52,434 bases of DNA from Vibrio tapetis subsp. quintayensis. GTDB lineage: Bacteria > Pseudomonadota > Gammaproteobacteria > Enterobacterales > Vibrionaceae. This document shows positions 1-8,426 of this stretch, one piece after another. A model generated the notes under the pieces. The model was not told where the DNA came from. It ran no database searches and saw only the letters and a program-made list of their open reading frames with translations. The stretch spans positions 1 to 52,434 of the forward strand of contig NZ_JAUFQV010000016.1 of NCBI RefSeq assembly GCF_030409945.1. Reading direction: 5' to 3'. Position 1 is the stretch's first letter. Every line of letters begins with the position of its first letter. The translations under genes and the position numbers were made by a program.

Positions 1-16
1 AGGACATCGCCAGGCT
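1..16 (+). rRNA. rrf: 5S rRNA, 3' end only
   Basis: The first bases match the last bases of the complete 5S gene at 204-322 (the segment aggacatcgccag is shared), so the window opens in the last ~16 nt of a 5S gene. The rest lies upstream of the window. Confidence 0.8.
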
Positions 17-61
17 CTTATTTATTTTCACTTTTTTAAAAAGTGAAGACAAAAAGTTAAG

Positions 62-88
62 AAGCCCGTTGGAAAACGGGCTTTTTTC
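62..88 (+). terminator. Intrinsic terminator-like hairpin inside the rrn tail
   Basis: A GC-rich stem (aagcccgtt / aacgggctt) is followed by six T. It lies between the first 5S and tRNA-Thr, so it either ends part of the rrn transcripts early or is read through by antitermination. A second weaker dyad, ttcactttttt/aaaaagtgaa, lies at about 28-46 and could be a processing stem. Confidence 0.75.
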
Positions 89-120
89 AGTCCATTTGAC
101 TGAACAGCAAAATTAAGTGT

Positions 121-196
121 GCTGGTATGGCTCAGTTGGTAGAGCGCACCCTTGGTAAGGGTGAGGTCCCCAGTTCGACTCTGGGTACTAGCACCA
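121..196 (+). tRNA. tRNA-Thr (anticodon GGT)
   Basis: This is a 76-nt cloverleaf with encoded CCA. The acceptor arms gctggta/tactagc pair, the anticodon loop reads TTGGTAA (anticodon GGT), and the T arm carries the conserved gttcgac. It lies between two 5S genes, as thrV does between rrfD and rrfF in the E. coli rrnD operon. No own promoter is clear: a TTGACT at 96-101 has no good -10 partner. Confidence 0.95.
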
Positions 197-203
197 TTTA
201 TTT

Positions 204-322
204 TGTTTGGCGACCATAGCATTGTGGACCCACCTGATTCCATGCCGAACTCAGAAGTGAAACACAATAGCGCCGATGGTAGTGTGGGGTTTCCCCATGT
301 GAGAGTAGGACATCGCCAGACT
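204..322 (+). rRNA. rrf: 5S rRNA (second copy of this operon)
   Basis: This is a full-length 5S of about 119 nt. Its ends (tttggcg / cgccaga) pair as helix I, and the internal segments ccgaactcagaagtgaaa and gcgccgatggtagtgtgggg are typical of gammaproteobacterial 5S rRNA. It follows tRNA-Thr by 7 nt and precedes tRNA-Asp. The exact ends could be off by one or two bases. Confidence 0.93.
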
Positions 323-384
323 TCTATTTCGTTTTATCTTATTTAAAGATAAACAAAAATAGCGATAAGCTGAATAGACACTGC

Positions 385-461
385 GGAGTGGTAGTTCAGT
401 TGGTTAGAATACCGGCCTGTCACGCCGGGGGTCGCGGGTTCGAGTCCCGTCCACTCCGCCA
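385..461 (+). tRNA. tRNA-Asp (anticodon GTC)
   Basis: This is a 77-nt cloverleaf with encoded CCA. The acceptor arms ggagtgg/ccactcc pair, the anticodon loop is CTGTCAC (GTC), and the T arm is gggttcgagtccc. It is the last gene of the rrn operon that begins upstream of the window; distal tRNA-Asp genes are common in enterobacterial and Vibrio rrn operons. Confidence 0.95.
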
Positions 462-470
462 CTTATACTA

Positions 471-498
471 AACCCAAGTCTCACGACTTGGGTTTTTT
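471..498 (+). terminator. rrn operon terminator
   Basis: A stem aacccaagtc/gacttgggtt is followed by a T run, 10 bp after tRNA-Asp. It is the likely final terminator of the operon. Confidence 0.85.
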
Positions 499-819
499 TA
501 CGTCTGGAGAAAGTGAACAAGGTGCTACCTCGCTCATTAAATCCTCGTTGGGTGGAATAGCACTGTTGGAGCCAGCGTAGCCAACGCTAATACGGAGATG
601 GGATTTATCTTTGATGTTTATAGATCTCAATACAGTGACTGTCCTTTCGTTGCTTATCCCATTCATCCATATCACGTCAGTGTCGCAGCACATAAGAATT
701 TTCTTTGAAAGAGTAGGATAAGGCGAGAAGTCAGAACTTGGCTTATGAGAAGCTAATAAGCGAGGGTTCTCGAGGGGGAACTTATACTTAAGGATCTTTA
801 GACAAAAAAACCAGTGCAA
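481..819 (-). CDS. Doubtful hypothetical ORF between rrn and hemY
   Basis: An open frame of 112 codons covers the gap between the rrn terminator and hemY. I recognise no domain. No ribosome binding site precedes its ATG, which sits in the hemY terminator hairpin, and its last codons run through the rrn terminator. The C-terminal half (SNSAIPPNEDLMSEVAPCS) looks more protein-like than the N-terminal half, so this may be a gene remnant or a chance ORF. If it is not a gene, the stretch holds only the two terminators. Confidence 0.2.
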   Translation of the reverse strand: MHWFFCLKILKYKFPLENPRLLASHKPSSDFSPYPTLSKKILMCCDTDVIWMNGISNERTVTVLRSINIKDKSHLRISVGYAGSNSAIPPNEDLMSEVAPCSLSPDVKKPKS

Positions 820-832
820 TGCACTGGTTTAG
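803..832 (-). terminator. Terminator of the hemCDXY operon
   Basis: Read on the minus strand, aaccagtgca/tgcactggtt forms a 10-bp stem followed by seven T, 30 bp past the hemY stop. Confidence 0.8.
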
Positions 833-861
833 ATTAGGTCCACCGTAGAGGTAGTGGTTTG

Positions 862-2043
862 TTATTTGGCTTCAACTAAAGCAAGCGCCTTGCGTGAAAC
901 ATCATTTGCAGCTTGTGTTAATTGTTGTTTTTCTAGAACATCAGCTAAGTAAGCATAATCCGAAACATGAGGACGTTGCTTAAGCGCATCTTCAAGATGT
1001 TGCTGAGCTTCTGGCCACTTTTCTTGACGCATTAGTAGCTGAGCTAAGGTACTGTGTGCTGCGGCGTTATTTCCATCTTTTTGCAGTGCGGCTTGTAGAA
1101 GAACAATGGCAGGGTGTATGTCCGGTAAGTTCATCTCTGCAATAACATGGTAAAGCTCATCACTTTGATATTTCTTAAGGCTATCACGAACAACGATATA
1201 AGCTTGAGAGTCAGCTTTACGAGCTATTAACTGCTTCACTAAGCATAAAATCAGTTTTGGCTCTTGTTTCGTTTTACGAGGGAGGCGATTCCAGTGTGCT
1301 AATAGCCCTTCACTGCCTTGTTGTTCCGAGATCTCTTTCATCGCTCCGCCTTGAGCCGCTAGGTTGAGCTGATCAAATTCTTGCTGCGCGATGAGTTTTG
1401 CTTTTTTAAGCTTAGGTAACAATTGAGTGAGAAGTTGCCACTTGCCTAAGTTTTGGTAAGTGACTTTTAACAGCTCTAGCGTAATTGGGTTATCTGGATT
1501 GTCGGACTGCAATTCATCTAAAGTGACCAGAGCAAGATCATATTGGCCATCTGCAACCAGTAGTTTGGCTCTTGTTAGAGCAACCGCTAGTTTTGAATCT
1601 TGTTGCTCAGAAGCCAGTTCTAGGTATTGATCTCTTTTTGCTCTATTACCAGAGCCTTGAGCGGCTTCAGAAGCGATCAGGTAGCACAATAACGGCATAT
1701 CATGATGCTTAGCAGAGCGCAGTACTTTCTTTTCTGCACCTAGCCAGTCCCCCTCGAGTAACAAGACCATGCCATCATTAGTATCTTTACGCGCACGCTT
1801 TAGTTTACGGACGCCAAACCAGTTCCAAGTAGCGCTGCTCGCACGAAGCACCTTCTTTATTAGGTACTCTAAGCCAAACAGAGCGGCTAATAAGACGACG
1901 ATAGCCAGTACTAACGTCGTCACACTCATTTCAATGGTTTTGTTCGCAATGGAAATTAGCACATAGCCTTGCTGGCCCGAAAACTGTGTTCCGGCGTAGA
2001 GGCCAGCCCCGATAAGTATAAAGAGGATTATAAGACGTATCAT
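862..2043 (-). CDS. hemY: HemY, heme biosynthesis-associated TPR membrane protein
   Basis: The product is a 393-residue inner-membrane protein. Two N-terminal hydrophobic segments (about residues 4-20 and 40-62) are followed by a long cytoplasmic helical region with TPR-like repeats, clearest in the last 100 residues (LLQAALQKDGNNAAAHSTLA, then EKWPEAQQHLEDAL). This is the gammaproteobacterial HemY family, unrelated to the protoporphyrinogen oxidase HemY of Bacillus. Its exact job is not settled. It is the last gene of hemC-hemD-hemX-hemY, and its ATG overlaps the hemX stop by one base (TAATG), which suggests coupled translation. Confidence 0.93.
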   Translation of the reverse strand: MIRLIILFILIGAGLYAGTQFSGQQGYVLISIANKTIEMSVTTLVLAIVVLLAALFGLEYLIKKVLRASSATWNWFGVRKLKRARKDTNDGMVLLLEGDWLGAEKKVLRSAKHHDMPLLCYLIASEAAQGSGNRAKRDQYLELASEQQDSKLAVALTRAKLLVADGQYDLALVTLDELQSDNPDNPITLELLKVTYQNLGKWQLLTQLLPKLKKAKLIAQQEFDQLNLAAQGGAMKEISEQQGSEGLLAHWNRLPRKTKQEPKLILCLVKQLIARKADSQAYIVVRDSLKKYQSDELYHVIAEMNLPDIHPAIVLLQAALQKDGNNAAAHSTLAQLLMRQEKWPEAQQHLEDALKQRPHVSDYAYLADVLEKQQLTQAANDVSRKALALVEAK

Positions 2044-3245
2044 TATTGCTCCTCCGATACTAAGGTAGTGACTTCTCTACGAAGACGATCAGTGATGACA
2101 TCAGAAAGCTGTTGTTGAGTTTCTAGCTTTTGTGGGTAATCCACGTTGATGTTTTGTTTTCCAAGTTGCTCTAGACGTTGTTGGAACTTAGCAACACTAG
2201 CATCGTCTTGATTAAAGAACATATGAGACCATTCATTCGCGACTTTAACGGCGGTTTGATAGATGTCACCTTGTTCTACGTATACGCCTTTAATTGCTGT
2301 TTCCAATTTGGCTTTGATGTTTTCTCTTAGGTAGAAGTGTTGCTCTGGTGATAGAAGAGGAACAACGTCGCCATCACGAGTTCGGAAAGTAATAAACTGC
2401 TCAGAGAAACCTTTCAACGAAGCGGTTAGGTTATTTTGCCAATCATTGATGTCTTCTGAGACGACTTGCTCAACGACTTCTGGAGCATCTGGCAATATGG
2501 CATTCGCCAATGGGAGTTTGTCGACTTCTTGTTGCAGGCTAGTAAGTGCCAGTACAAGACCTTCGCGGTCGATTAATGGCAATGAGCGTAGTTGTGTGAT
2601 GTCGTTAGCCATTGATTTACGCAGAGTCACTAGACTTGGATCGTTAAGTGCAGCAATTCGCTGATCGGCACTTTCCATTAAACGAGTTGCGCTGACGACA
2701 TCATGCTCTAAAAAGAGTTTTCTGCCGGCTAACTTCACCAAGTAATCGGCTTCAGCGAGTAACCAATCATTAGGTCTGCGCCCTTTTACGTCTGCTAGAG
2801 CGACTTGCAAGCTTTCAATACTAGTCTGTTGTTGGTCAAGCACGACTTGGCTACGTTGCGTCATTTGTTCGGCTTTGCTGAGTACGTCTTGCTTGATAGA
2901 GCCCAACTCTTGGTTCGTGCTGCTTTTCAATTGCGTCATTTCGCTTTTAAGTGAGTCGATTAACGCCAAGTGTTTTTCGTTTTGTTGTTGAATGTGATAC
3001 GTGAGTCCACCGCCAAACAATAAACTCAAAATGATGGCGATGGTGCCTAGCTTCTTACCGCCATCTTTTTTCTTCTCTGATTCTTTTGTATCGGCTTGCG
3101 ATTTCGTTGCTGGTGCTTCTTTTGAATCGGTTACCGTTTGATCGGTATTGGTATCAGTTACTTCCACAGAGGCGTCAGCAGAATCAGAAAGGGTTGAGGT
3201 TTCTTCAGGTTCAATATGCTCATTATTGTTTTTTTTACTTGTCAT
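2043..3245 (-). CDS. hemX: HemX, uroporphyrinogen-III C-methyltransferase-like membrane protein
   Basis: The product has 400 residues. A charged, Thr/Ser/Glu-rich cytoplasmic N-terminus (1-65) is followed by one membrane segment (about 66-85, GTIAIILSLLFGGGLTYHI) and a coiled-coil-rich periplasmic region. This is the enterobacterial HemX family; it is often annotated as a methyltransferase, but the SAM-binding fold of CysG/CobA is not visible, so enzymatic activity is doubtful. It lies 15 bp after hemD and overlaps hemY by one base. A structural or assembly role in heme synthesis at the membrane is an inference from the operon. Confidence 0.93.
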   Translation of the reverse strand: MTSKKNNNEHIEPEETSTLSDSADASVEVTDTNTDQTVTDSKEAPATKSQADTKESEKKKDGGKKLGTIAIILSLLFGGGLTYHIQQQNEKHLALIDSLKSEMTQLKSSTNQELGSIKQDVLSKAEQMTQRSQVVLDQQQTSIESLQVALADVKGRRPNDWLLAEADYLVKLAGRKLFLEHDVVSATRLMESADQRIAALNDPSLVTLRKSMANDITQLRSLPLIDREGLVLALTSLQQEVDKLPLANAILPDAPEVVEQVVSEDINDWQNNLTASLKGFSEQFITFRTRDGDVVPLLSPEQHFYLRENIKAKLETAIKGVYVEQGDIYQTAVKVANEWSHMFFNQDDASVAKFQQRLEQLGKQNINVDYPQKLETQQQLSDVITDRLRREVTTLVSEEQ

Positions 3246-3260
3246 GCTCTTGTCCTGTTG

Positions 3261-3995
3261 TTAACGGTTACTTAGCGCCCTAAGTAAATCTGGGTTTGCT
3301 GCGCCTTGGGAGTTAATGATGTGTTGAAATCCATTATGTTGCGCCATTTCTACAATCCGTTGACTTGGCACAACTAAGCGCAATTGTTGTAGCCAGACTA
3401 AATGTCTTGGAGAAAGGCTACGGACAAACTGGTTTAATTGTTCTCCGCTGGTGACCACCAGTGTATCTACACCGAATTGTTGCCACTGCTGAGTTGATTT
3501 ATCTACATTGAAGGCAACTTCTATACGTTGGTAAGCTTCGCAGTGTTCAACCAAAGCTCCATGTTCTGCCAAAGTGCTGTAGATCAAATCTCGACCACCA
3601 TTACCTCGTAGGATCAATACTCTCTTTTGTCCTACATTGGTAAACTCAGTCATAGTCAGAAGGTGTTCACTGTCGCTGACTTCTGGGTAGTGTACTTTTT
3701 GTTGTGTTACTTTGCTTAATTTGTGTGCTGTTTTTTGACCGATGGCAACATATCTGATTGAAGTTGGCCATTTTTGTGCCACTTTTTCAAGTGCATTATT
3801 CGCCCAATATACCGCATGTTGGCTTATTGCGATGATGATTTGAGCTTGCTGGATTTTTCCGGCAAGCTCAGAGTATTGGCGACCTGCTTCAATTTTAATG
3901 AGAGGTTGATGTAAAGCGGGAATACCATGTTGGGATAACGCTTTACACAGTTCTTGACCCTCGGGTGAAGGTCTTGTCACTAAACAGGCCTGCAT
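3261..3995 (-). CDS. hemD: Uroporphyrinogen-III synthase
   Basis: The product (244 residues) closes and inverts ring D of hydroxymethylbilane to give uroporphyrinogen III in the cytoplasm. The sequence shows the HemD pattern: the N-terminal VTRPSPEGQELCKALSQHGI segment, a central LILRGNGGRDLI stretch, and the late VVTSGEQLNQF segment that matches the T-S-x-x-x-V signature of the family. The length is normal. The gene starts 2 bp after the hemC stop, so the consecutive pathway enzymes are made from one message. Confidence 0.95.
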   Translation of the reverse strand: MQACLVTRPSPEGQELCKALSQHGIPALHQPLIKIEAGRQYSELAGKIQQAQIIIAISQHAVYWANNALEKVAQKWPTSIRYVAIGQKTAHKLSKVTQQKVHYPEVSDSEHLLTMTEFTNVGQKRVLILRGNGGRDLIYSTLAEHGALVEHCEAYQRIEVAFNVDKSTQQWQQFGVDTLVVTSGEQLNQFVRSLSPRHLVWLQQLRLVVPSQRIVEMAQHNGFQHIINSQGAANPDLLRALSNR

Positions 3996-3997
3996 TG

Positions 3998-4936
3998 TTA
4001 GTCGTGCTCTTGATATAGCTTTTCCAAGATTTCTTTCGCGCCTTCACTCAGTAACTGCTCGGCGAGTTCAACTCCTAACTTCTCTGCATCGGCACGGTGG
4101 CCTGATATTTCACCTCTAATAATTTCCGAACCATCGGGTTCACCAACAAGGGCACGTAACCAAATTTTATCGCCATCGAGCAGCGCGTAGCTTCCAATAG
4201 GGACCTGACAACCACCTTCAAGTGTTAAGTTCATTGCTCGCTCGCTCTTAACCCGGTCTGCGGTATCTACGTGGTTTAGAGGCTCCAGCAATTTTCTTAG
4301 CCTGTCGTCATCCAGACGGCATTCAATACCGACGGCACCTTGTCCTACTGCTGGTAAGGACTGTTCTGGTTCGATGAAACTTTGAATACGTTCTTCAAGC
4401 TCTAGACGTTTGAGGCCCGCAGCGGCCAGAATGATGGCATCGTAATCACCATTGTCGAGTTTCCCTAATCGTGTACCGACATTGCCGCGCAATTCTTTGA
4501 TGATGATGTCTGGCCTTGCTTCTTTGATTTGGCATTGTCGGCGTAGGCTGCATGTCCCTACAATGGCACCCTCAGGCAGCTCATCTAAATTGTTGTAGGT
4601 ATTAGAAACAAAGGCATCACGTGGATCTTCACGTTCGCAGATGGTGACAAGCCCAAGCCCCTCAGGAAAATCAACTGGAACATCTTTCATTGAGTGGACG
4701 GCGAGGTCGGCTCGGCCTTCAAGCATCGCAACTTCAAGCTCTTTAACGAATAAACCTTTGCCTCCAACTTTTGCAAGTGGAGTATCCAGGATGATATCGC
4801 CCTTAGTGACCATAGTAACCAGTTCCACTTCGAGGCCCGGATGCGCAGCTTGCAATGCGTCCCTAACGTAATAGGCTTGCCAAAGAGCGAGAGGGCTTTT
4901 TCGTGTCGCAATTCGAATTGGAGAGCTGTGTGACAT
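3998..4936 (-). CDS. hemC: Hydroxymethylbilane synthase (porphobilinogen deaminase)
   Basis: The product (312 residues) joins four porphobilinogen units into hydroxymethylbilane. The N-terminal [14 protein letters not shown], the HSMKDVP loop, the [10 protein letters not shown] substrate-binding stretch and the dipyrromethane cofactor cysteine in [10 protein letters not shown] (C243) are all present. It is the first gene of the minus-strand hem operon and is divergent from cyaA across 345 bp, as in E. coli. A weak TGGAA precedes the ATG. Confidence 0.97.
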   Translation of the reverse strand: MSHSSPIRIATRKSPLALWQAYYVRDALQAAHPGLEVELVTMVTKGDIILDTPLAKVGGKGLFVKELEVAMLEGRADLAVHSMKDVPVDFPEGLGLVTICEREDPRDAFVSNTYNNLDELPEGAIVGTCSLRRQCQIKEARPDIIIKELRGNVGTRLGKLDNGDYDAIILAAAGLKRLELEERIQSFIEPEQSLPAVGQGAVGIECRLDDDRLRKLLEPLNHVDTADRVKSERAMNLTLEGGCQVPIGSYALLDGDKIWLRALVGEPDGSEIIRGEISGHRADAEKLGVELAEQLLSEGAKEILEKLYQEHD

Positions 4937-4987
4937 AATGGTTCCATCTGAAGTAAATAACTCACTAATCCTACCATCGAGCAGGCC

Positions 4988-5015
4988 AAAGTATTACTGT
5001 TTCATCACACTGCAA
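4988..5015 (-). promoter_or_regulatory. Candidate sigma-70 promoter for hemC
   Basis: On the minus strand, TTGCAG (5010-5015) and TACTTT (4988-4993) are separated by 16 bp, with the -10 about 50 bp upstream of the hemC ATG. Predicted by eye only. Confidence 0.4.
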
Positions 5016-5117
5016 TGCTATCGAGTTCAGATTCTTAGGATTGAGAAAAAAATATGTGAGCAACCTCCCAAATGTAGAGTGGTCTATTATTAGTATTAGG
5101 TTAAAAAGGAAGACACT

Positions 5118-5231
5118 ATGGGCGTTGACAGGAAAGTGTCAAAGACAGTAAGGATTGGACGCTTCTCACGCTATTTCTTTACCCTTGTGATTAAAAATGT
5201 TAAATTGATCACGTTTTTAAAGCTATTGTGA
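5118..5231 (+). CDS. Possible 37-residue basic peptide upstream of cyaA
   Basis: An ATG at 5118 sits 7 nt after AAGGA (5106-5110) and opens a 37-codon frame ending in TGA at 5229-5231, 50 bp before cyaA. The peptide is basic and hydrophobic (it begins MGVDRKVSKTVRIGRF and ends in an Ile/Leu/Phe-rich stretch). No family is recognised. It could be a leader peptide for cyaA or chance; the CRP-like site at 5195-5216 lies inside it. The remaining hemC-cyaA gap holds only the promoter candidates listed. Confidence 0.35.
   Translation: MGVDRKVSKTVRIGRFSRYFFTLVIKNVKLITFLKLL
5195..5216 (+). promoter_or_regulatory. CRP-like binding site upstream of cyaA
   Basis: AAATGTTAAATTGATCACGTTT matches the CRP consensus (AAATGTGA-N6-TCACATTT) with a strong right half-site (GATCACGTTT) and a partial left one. 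In E. coli, CRP-cAMP represses the main cyaA promoter through a site in the same place, so feedback repression is a reasonable inference. I cannot place the -35 and -10 boxes with confidence. Confidence 0.5.
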
Positions 5232-5281
5232 ACACACTTTAAGCGAAAACATCAAATTAATCAGAGATCAAGGAACGCCCT

Positions 5282-7807
5282 TTGCCGGCATTTACCCAAA
5301 CATTGATACATCGATTGGATTCGCTCAACCAACAGCGAATCGAACGAGCACTTGCCCTTATGGACGTGCAAGGCCAGCGTGTATTCCAGTTGTTACCTGT
5401 TCTCTTGCATTATAATCACCCCTCCATTCCGGGGTATTACGATAGTACCGTTCCTTATGGTGTGGTCGATTTAGAGCTCACGAGTGAGCAGCAGCAATTT
5501 GTCGATGATACCGAGTTAACCAGTGGTGGCCCGCTTTCTTCTTTGGAACAGCCTGCCATTCTTGGTTTGTACACCATGGGAAGCACTTCCTCTATTGGTC
5601 AAAGTACATCAAGCGATTTAGACGTTTGGGTATGTGTATCTCCATCTATGTCCCCTGATGAGCGTTCAAGCTTGAGCAACAAATGCTTGCTGATCACTGA
5701 TTGGGCTAAAAATATGGGCGTTGAAGCCAATTTTTTCTTAATGGATGAAGAGCGTTTTCGTAGTAATCAATCGGAAGAAATGACGGGTGATAATTGTGGC
5801 TCATCACAGCACCTCTTATTATTAGATGAATTTTATCGTTCGGCAGTAAGACTTGCTGGTCAACGTCTTCTTTGGCAAATCGTTCCTCCTGAAATGGAAG
5901 AATGCTATGACGACTATGTGCGTCAATTGTGTGAAGAAGGCAAGATTGACTGTAAGGATTGGATAGACTTCGGTCAGATCGATCGAATTCCAGCGGAAGA
6001 GTACTTTGGTTCAAACTTGTGGCAGCTCTACAAAAGTATCGATGCGCCGTATAAGTCTGTACTCAAAGCTATTTTGCTTGAAGCCTACTCTTGGGAATAC
6101 CCATCAACTCAGCTTCTTTGTATTGATTCTAAGCGTCGTTTTTTCTCCCATGAGCCTGACCTGTATGGGATGGACGCTTACTATTTAATGCTGGAAAAAG
6201 TAACGCGCTACCTTGAGCGAGTGAACGATCATAAGCGTTTAGATTTGGTGCGTCGCTGTTTCTATTTAAAGACTCACGAAAAATTGTCTCGTGTCCCTGA
6301 TGTTGGCTCCGTCGCATGGCGTCGTGAAGCGCTCACCGATATGGTGCAGAAGTGGCAGTGGCCAGATTCGGTAATTGAAGAGTTGGATGATCGTCGTAAT
6401 TGGAAAGTGGAACAGGTTAAAGTAGTCCATGACCAATTGCTTGATGCCTTGATGTTGAGCTACCGTAACCTTATTCAATTTGCTCGTCGCAACGAGATAA
6501 CCTCTGCGATTAGCCCGCAAGATATCAGCATATTGGCGCGTAAACTGTATGCGGCCTTTGAAGTATTGCCTGGTAAGGTGACGCTGCTAAACCCTCAAAT
6601 ATCCCCTGATTTGCACGAGGCTGATTTGAGTTTTATTCAAGTCGGATCTGGGCGTACAAACCGTGAAGGTTGGTACTTGTATAAGCAGCCAATTGATCCC
6701 GTTAGCATCATGGGTCGACCTTATCTAGAGCATAACGAATACTTAAGTAAGTTGGTGGCTTGGTCTTTTTTCAATGGCATGATAACGGAATCAACTCGCC
6801 TGCACTCTGTTGTGCGTCAAGCGGATCTCGACATTGATAAGTTTTACCAGATGGTGAGTGATCTGCGGAATACCTTCTCATTGCATAAACGTCGTCCAAG
6901 CATGCAAGCGTTAGCCAGCCCATGTGAAATTAGCCAATTGGCGATGTTCATCAACTTTGAAAGTGATCCAACAACAAAATTACATGGTAAAGCGCTGAAA
7001 GTTGACCTGAAGAATATCGATATATTCAGTTTTGGTGAAGAAAACTTGAGCCTAGTTGGCAGTGTCGATTTGGTGTATCGAAACTCTTGGCATGAAGTGC
7101 GTACTCTGCACTTTACTGGCGAAACGGCTATGTTGGATGCATTAAAAACCGTGCTGGGTAAAATGCACCAAGACGCATTGCCGCCTGAATCTGTAGATGT
7201 GTTCTGTTATAGCAAGAATTTGCGTGGTGTGATGCGTAACTTAGTGTATCAACTATTGGCGGAATGCATTGAATTACGTCTAAAACCACTTGAACAGGAA
7301 AAACGTCGCCGTTTTAAAGCGATTCGAATCAGTGAACAAGTGTACGGCTTATTTTTTGAACGCCGTGGTGTTTCAGTGCAGAAGCTGGAAAATTCGGTCG
7401 ACTTTTATAGCAGTATCTCGACGAACAAATTGAATGGTTCGCCATTGATGATGTTGGACAAAGACAGAGATCATCCATTACCTGAATTGGTAGACAGTTT
7501 TGCAAGTGAAGGCTTGATTCAATTTTTCTTTGAAGACGTTAAGAATGGTTTCAACATTTATGTGTTAGATGAATCAAACCGAGTGGAAGTGTATCACCAG
7601 TTCAGTGGCAATAAAGATGAAATGGTTGCGAGCGTAAATCGCTTTTACACGTCCTACCAAGATGATTTAGAAATCAGCGCGACCTTCATTAATTTCAATT
7701 TGCCGCAGTACTATCAAATTGTCACACCGGAAGAAGGTAACAGCTATGTTGTTCCGTATCGTAGTGATACCTCTCATCAGCAACGGGCTCGTGCGGTCAA
7801 CCTTTAA
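5282..7807 (+). CDS. cyaA: Class I adenylate cyclase
   Basis: The product (841 residues) makes cAMP from ATP in the cytoplasm and so feeds CRP. The N-terminal catalytic half has the nucleotidyltransferase-like motif GSTSSIGQSTSSDLDVW (residues 100-116) with the metal-binding pair Asp112/Asp114; the C-terminal half is the regulatory region that responds to the PTS in enterobacteria. The start is TTG after AAGGA at 5269-5273; E. coli cyaA also uses the weak TTG, which limits synthesis. Full length, with a bidirectional terminator shared with cyaY downstream. Confidence 0.97.
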   Translation: MPAFTQTLIHRLDSLNQQRIERALALMDVQGQRVFQLLPVLLHYNHPSIPGYYDSTVPYGVVDLELTSEQQQFVDDTELTSGGPLSSLEQPAILGLYTMGSTSSIGQSTSSDLDVWVCVSPSMSPDERSSLSNKCLLITDWAKNMGVEANFFLMDEERFRSNQSEEMTGDNCGSSQHLLLLDEFYRSAVRLAGQRLLWQIVPPEMEECYDDYVRQLCEEGKIDCKDWIDFGQIDRIPAEEYFGSNLWQLYKSIDAPYKSVLKAILLEAYSWEYPSTQLLCIDSKRRFFSHEPDLYGMDAYYLMLEKVTRYLERVNDHKRLDLVRRCFYLKTHEKLSRVPDVGSVAWRREALTDMVQKWQWPDSVIEELDDRRNWKVEQVKVVHDQLLDALMLSYRNLIQFARRNEITSAISPQDISILARKLYAAFEVLPGKVTLLNPQISPDLHEADLSFIQVGSGRTNREGWYLYKQPIDPVSIMGRPYLEHNEYLSKLVAWSFFNGMITESTRLHSVVRQADLDIDKFYQMVSDLRNTFSLHKRRPSMQALASPCEISQLAMFINFESDPTTKLHGKALKVDLKNIDIFSFGEENLSLVGSVDLVYRNSWHEVRTLHFTGETAMLDALKTVLGKMHQDALPPESVDVFCYSKNLRGVMRNLVYQLLAECIELRLKPLEQEKRRRFKAIRISEQVYGLFFERRGVSVQKLENSVDFYSSISTNKLNGSPLMMLDKDRDHPLPELVDSFASEGLIQFFFEDVKNGFNIYVLDESNRVEVYHQFSGNKDEMVASVNRFYTSYQDDLEISATFINFNLPQYYQIVTPEEGNSYVVPYRSDTSHQQRARAVNL

Positions 7808-7853
7808 GTAGAGGTAGACATTATCTAATCGAATACGGTTAATCAGATAAAAC

Positions 7854-7876
7854 AAGGCGCCTAATTTGGCGCCTTT
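7854..7876. terminator. Bidirectional terminator between cyaA and cyaY
   Basis: An aaggcgcc/ggcgcctt stem with a 6-nt loop lies between the convergent genes. The flanking T and A tracts are short, so efficiency may be moderate. Confidence 0.65.
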
Positions 7877-7891
7877 ATACTTATTAGGCGA

Positions 7892-8206
7892 TTAAACCCA
7901 CTCAATCTCTTCTTGAGCCTGCTTTTCACATTCAGCTTTCACTAAGCTGATCAGCTCCGATCCAGTTTTAGAACATATCCAGGCTTCTCCATTGTGTTTA
8001 AAATGGAATCCACCTGATTTTGAGGCTAACCATACTTCATGCATGGGTTCTTGACGGTTAATTATTATTTGGCTACGGTCTTCAAATTCCAGAGTCATCA
8101 CATTGCCAGATGTCTCAAAATCGATATCCGCACCAGAGTCATCAATGGCTTCTTCGATGTTTTGTAGAGTGACATCGACCAATTGATGAAATTCAGTATC
8201 ATTCAT
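7892..8206 (-). CDS. cyaY: CyaY, bacterial frataxin
   Basis: The product (104 residues) binds iron and modulates the IscS-based Fe-S cluster machinery. The acidic N-terminal helix (TLQNIEEAIDDSGADIDFE), the MTLEFEDRSQIIINRQEP strand pair, and the WLASKSGGFHF segment with its conserved tryptophan are typical. It is convergent with cyaA and divergent from lptM-lysA, the same order as in E. coli. The length is normal. Confidence 0.96.
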   Translation of the reverse strand: MNDTEFHQLVDVTLQNIEEAIDDSGADIDFETSGNVMTLEFEDRSQIIINRQEPMHEVWLASKSGGFHFKHNGEAWICSKTGSELISLVKAECEKQAQEEIEWV

Positions 8207-8282
8207 CGTGCTCTATCCTATTGCTTTTCCTGATTGTGGTGCGATTATAGGAGGCATTGAGTTATTAATCACGAATTGCAAA

Positions 8283-8402
8283 ATGAAAAAGTCATTTATC
8301 GCACTTTTTTTGTTGTCCATACTCGGTTTAGCGGGTTGTGGGCAATCGGGCGCACTTTATTTACCGGACGACGCTCCACCAACTGAGCAGCCTCAACAGT
8401 AA
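8283..8402 (+). CDS. lptM: LptM (YifL), small outer-membrane lipoprotein
   Basis: The product has 39 residues: a signal peptide (MKKSFIALFLLSILGLAGC) ends in a lipobox with the lipidated Cys at residue 19, and the mature start is CGQSGALYLPDD, which fits the family's C-G-x-x-G-x-L-Y/F-x-P pattern. In E. coli, LptM assists LptD assembly in the LPS translocon. A longer frame opens at 8208, but the ATG at 8283 starts exactly at the signal peptide. It lies 24 bp upstream of lysA, as in other gammaproteobacteria, and probably shares its message. Confidence 0.9.
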   Translation: MKKSFIALFLLSILGLAGCGQSGALYLPDDAPPTEQPQQ

Positions 8403-8426
8403 CTACTTAATTACAGGGAATGAACA

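Noticed and set aside
28..346. Two ORFs over the 5S/tRNA-Thr region (28-267 minus and 152-346 plus)
   Set aside because: They lie across structural RNA genes and a terminator, and have no ribosome binding site or domain.
5108..5140. gacact/agtgtc inverted repeat upstream of cyaA as an operator
   Set aside because: The arms are only six bases and 15 bp apart; this is expected by chance in a region of this size.
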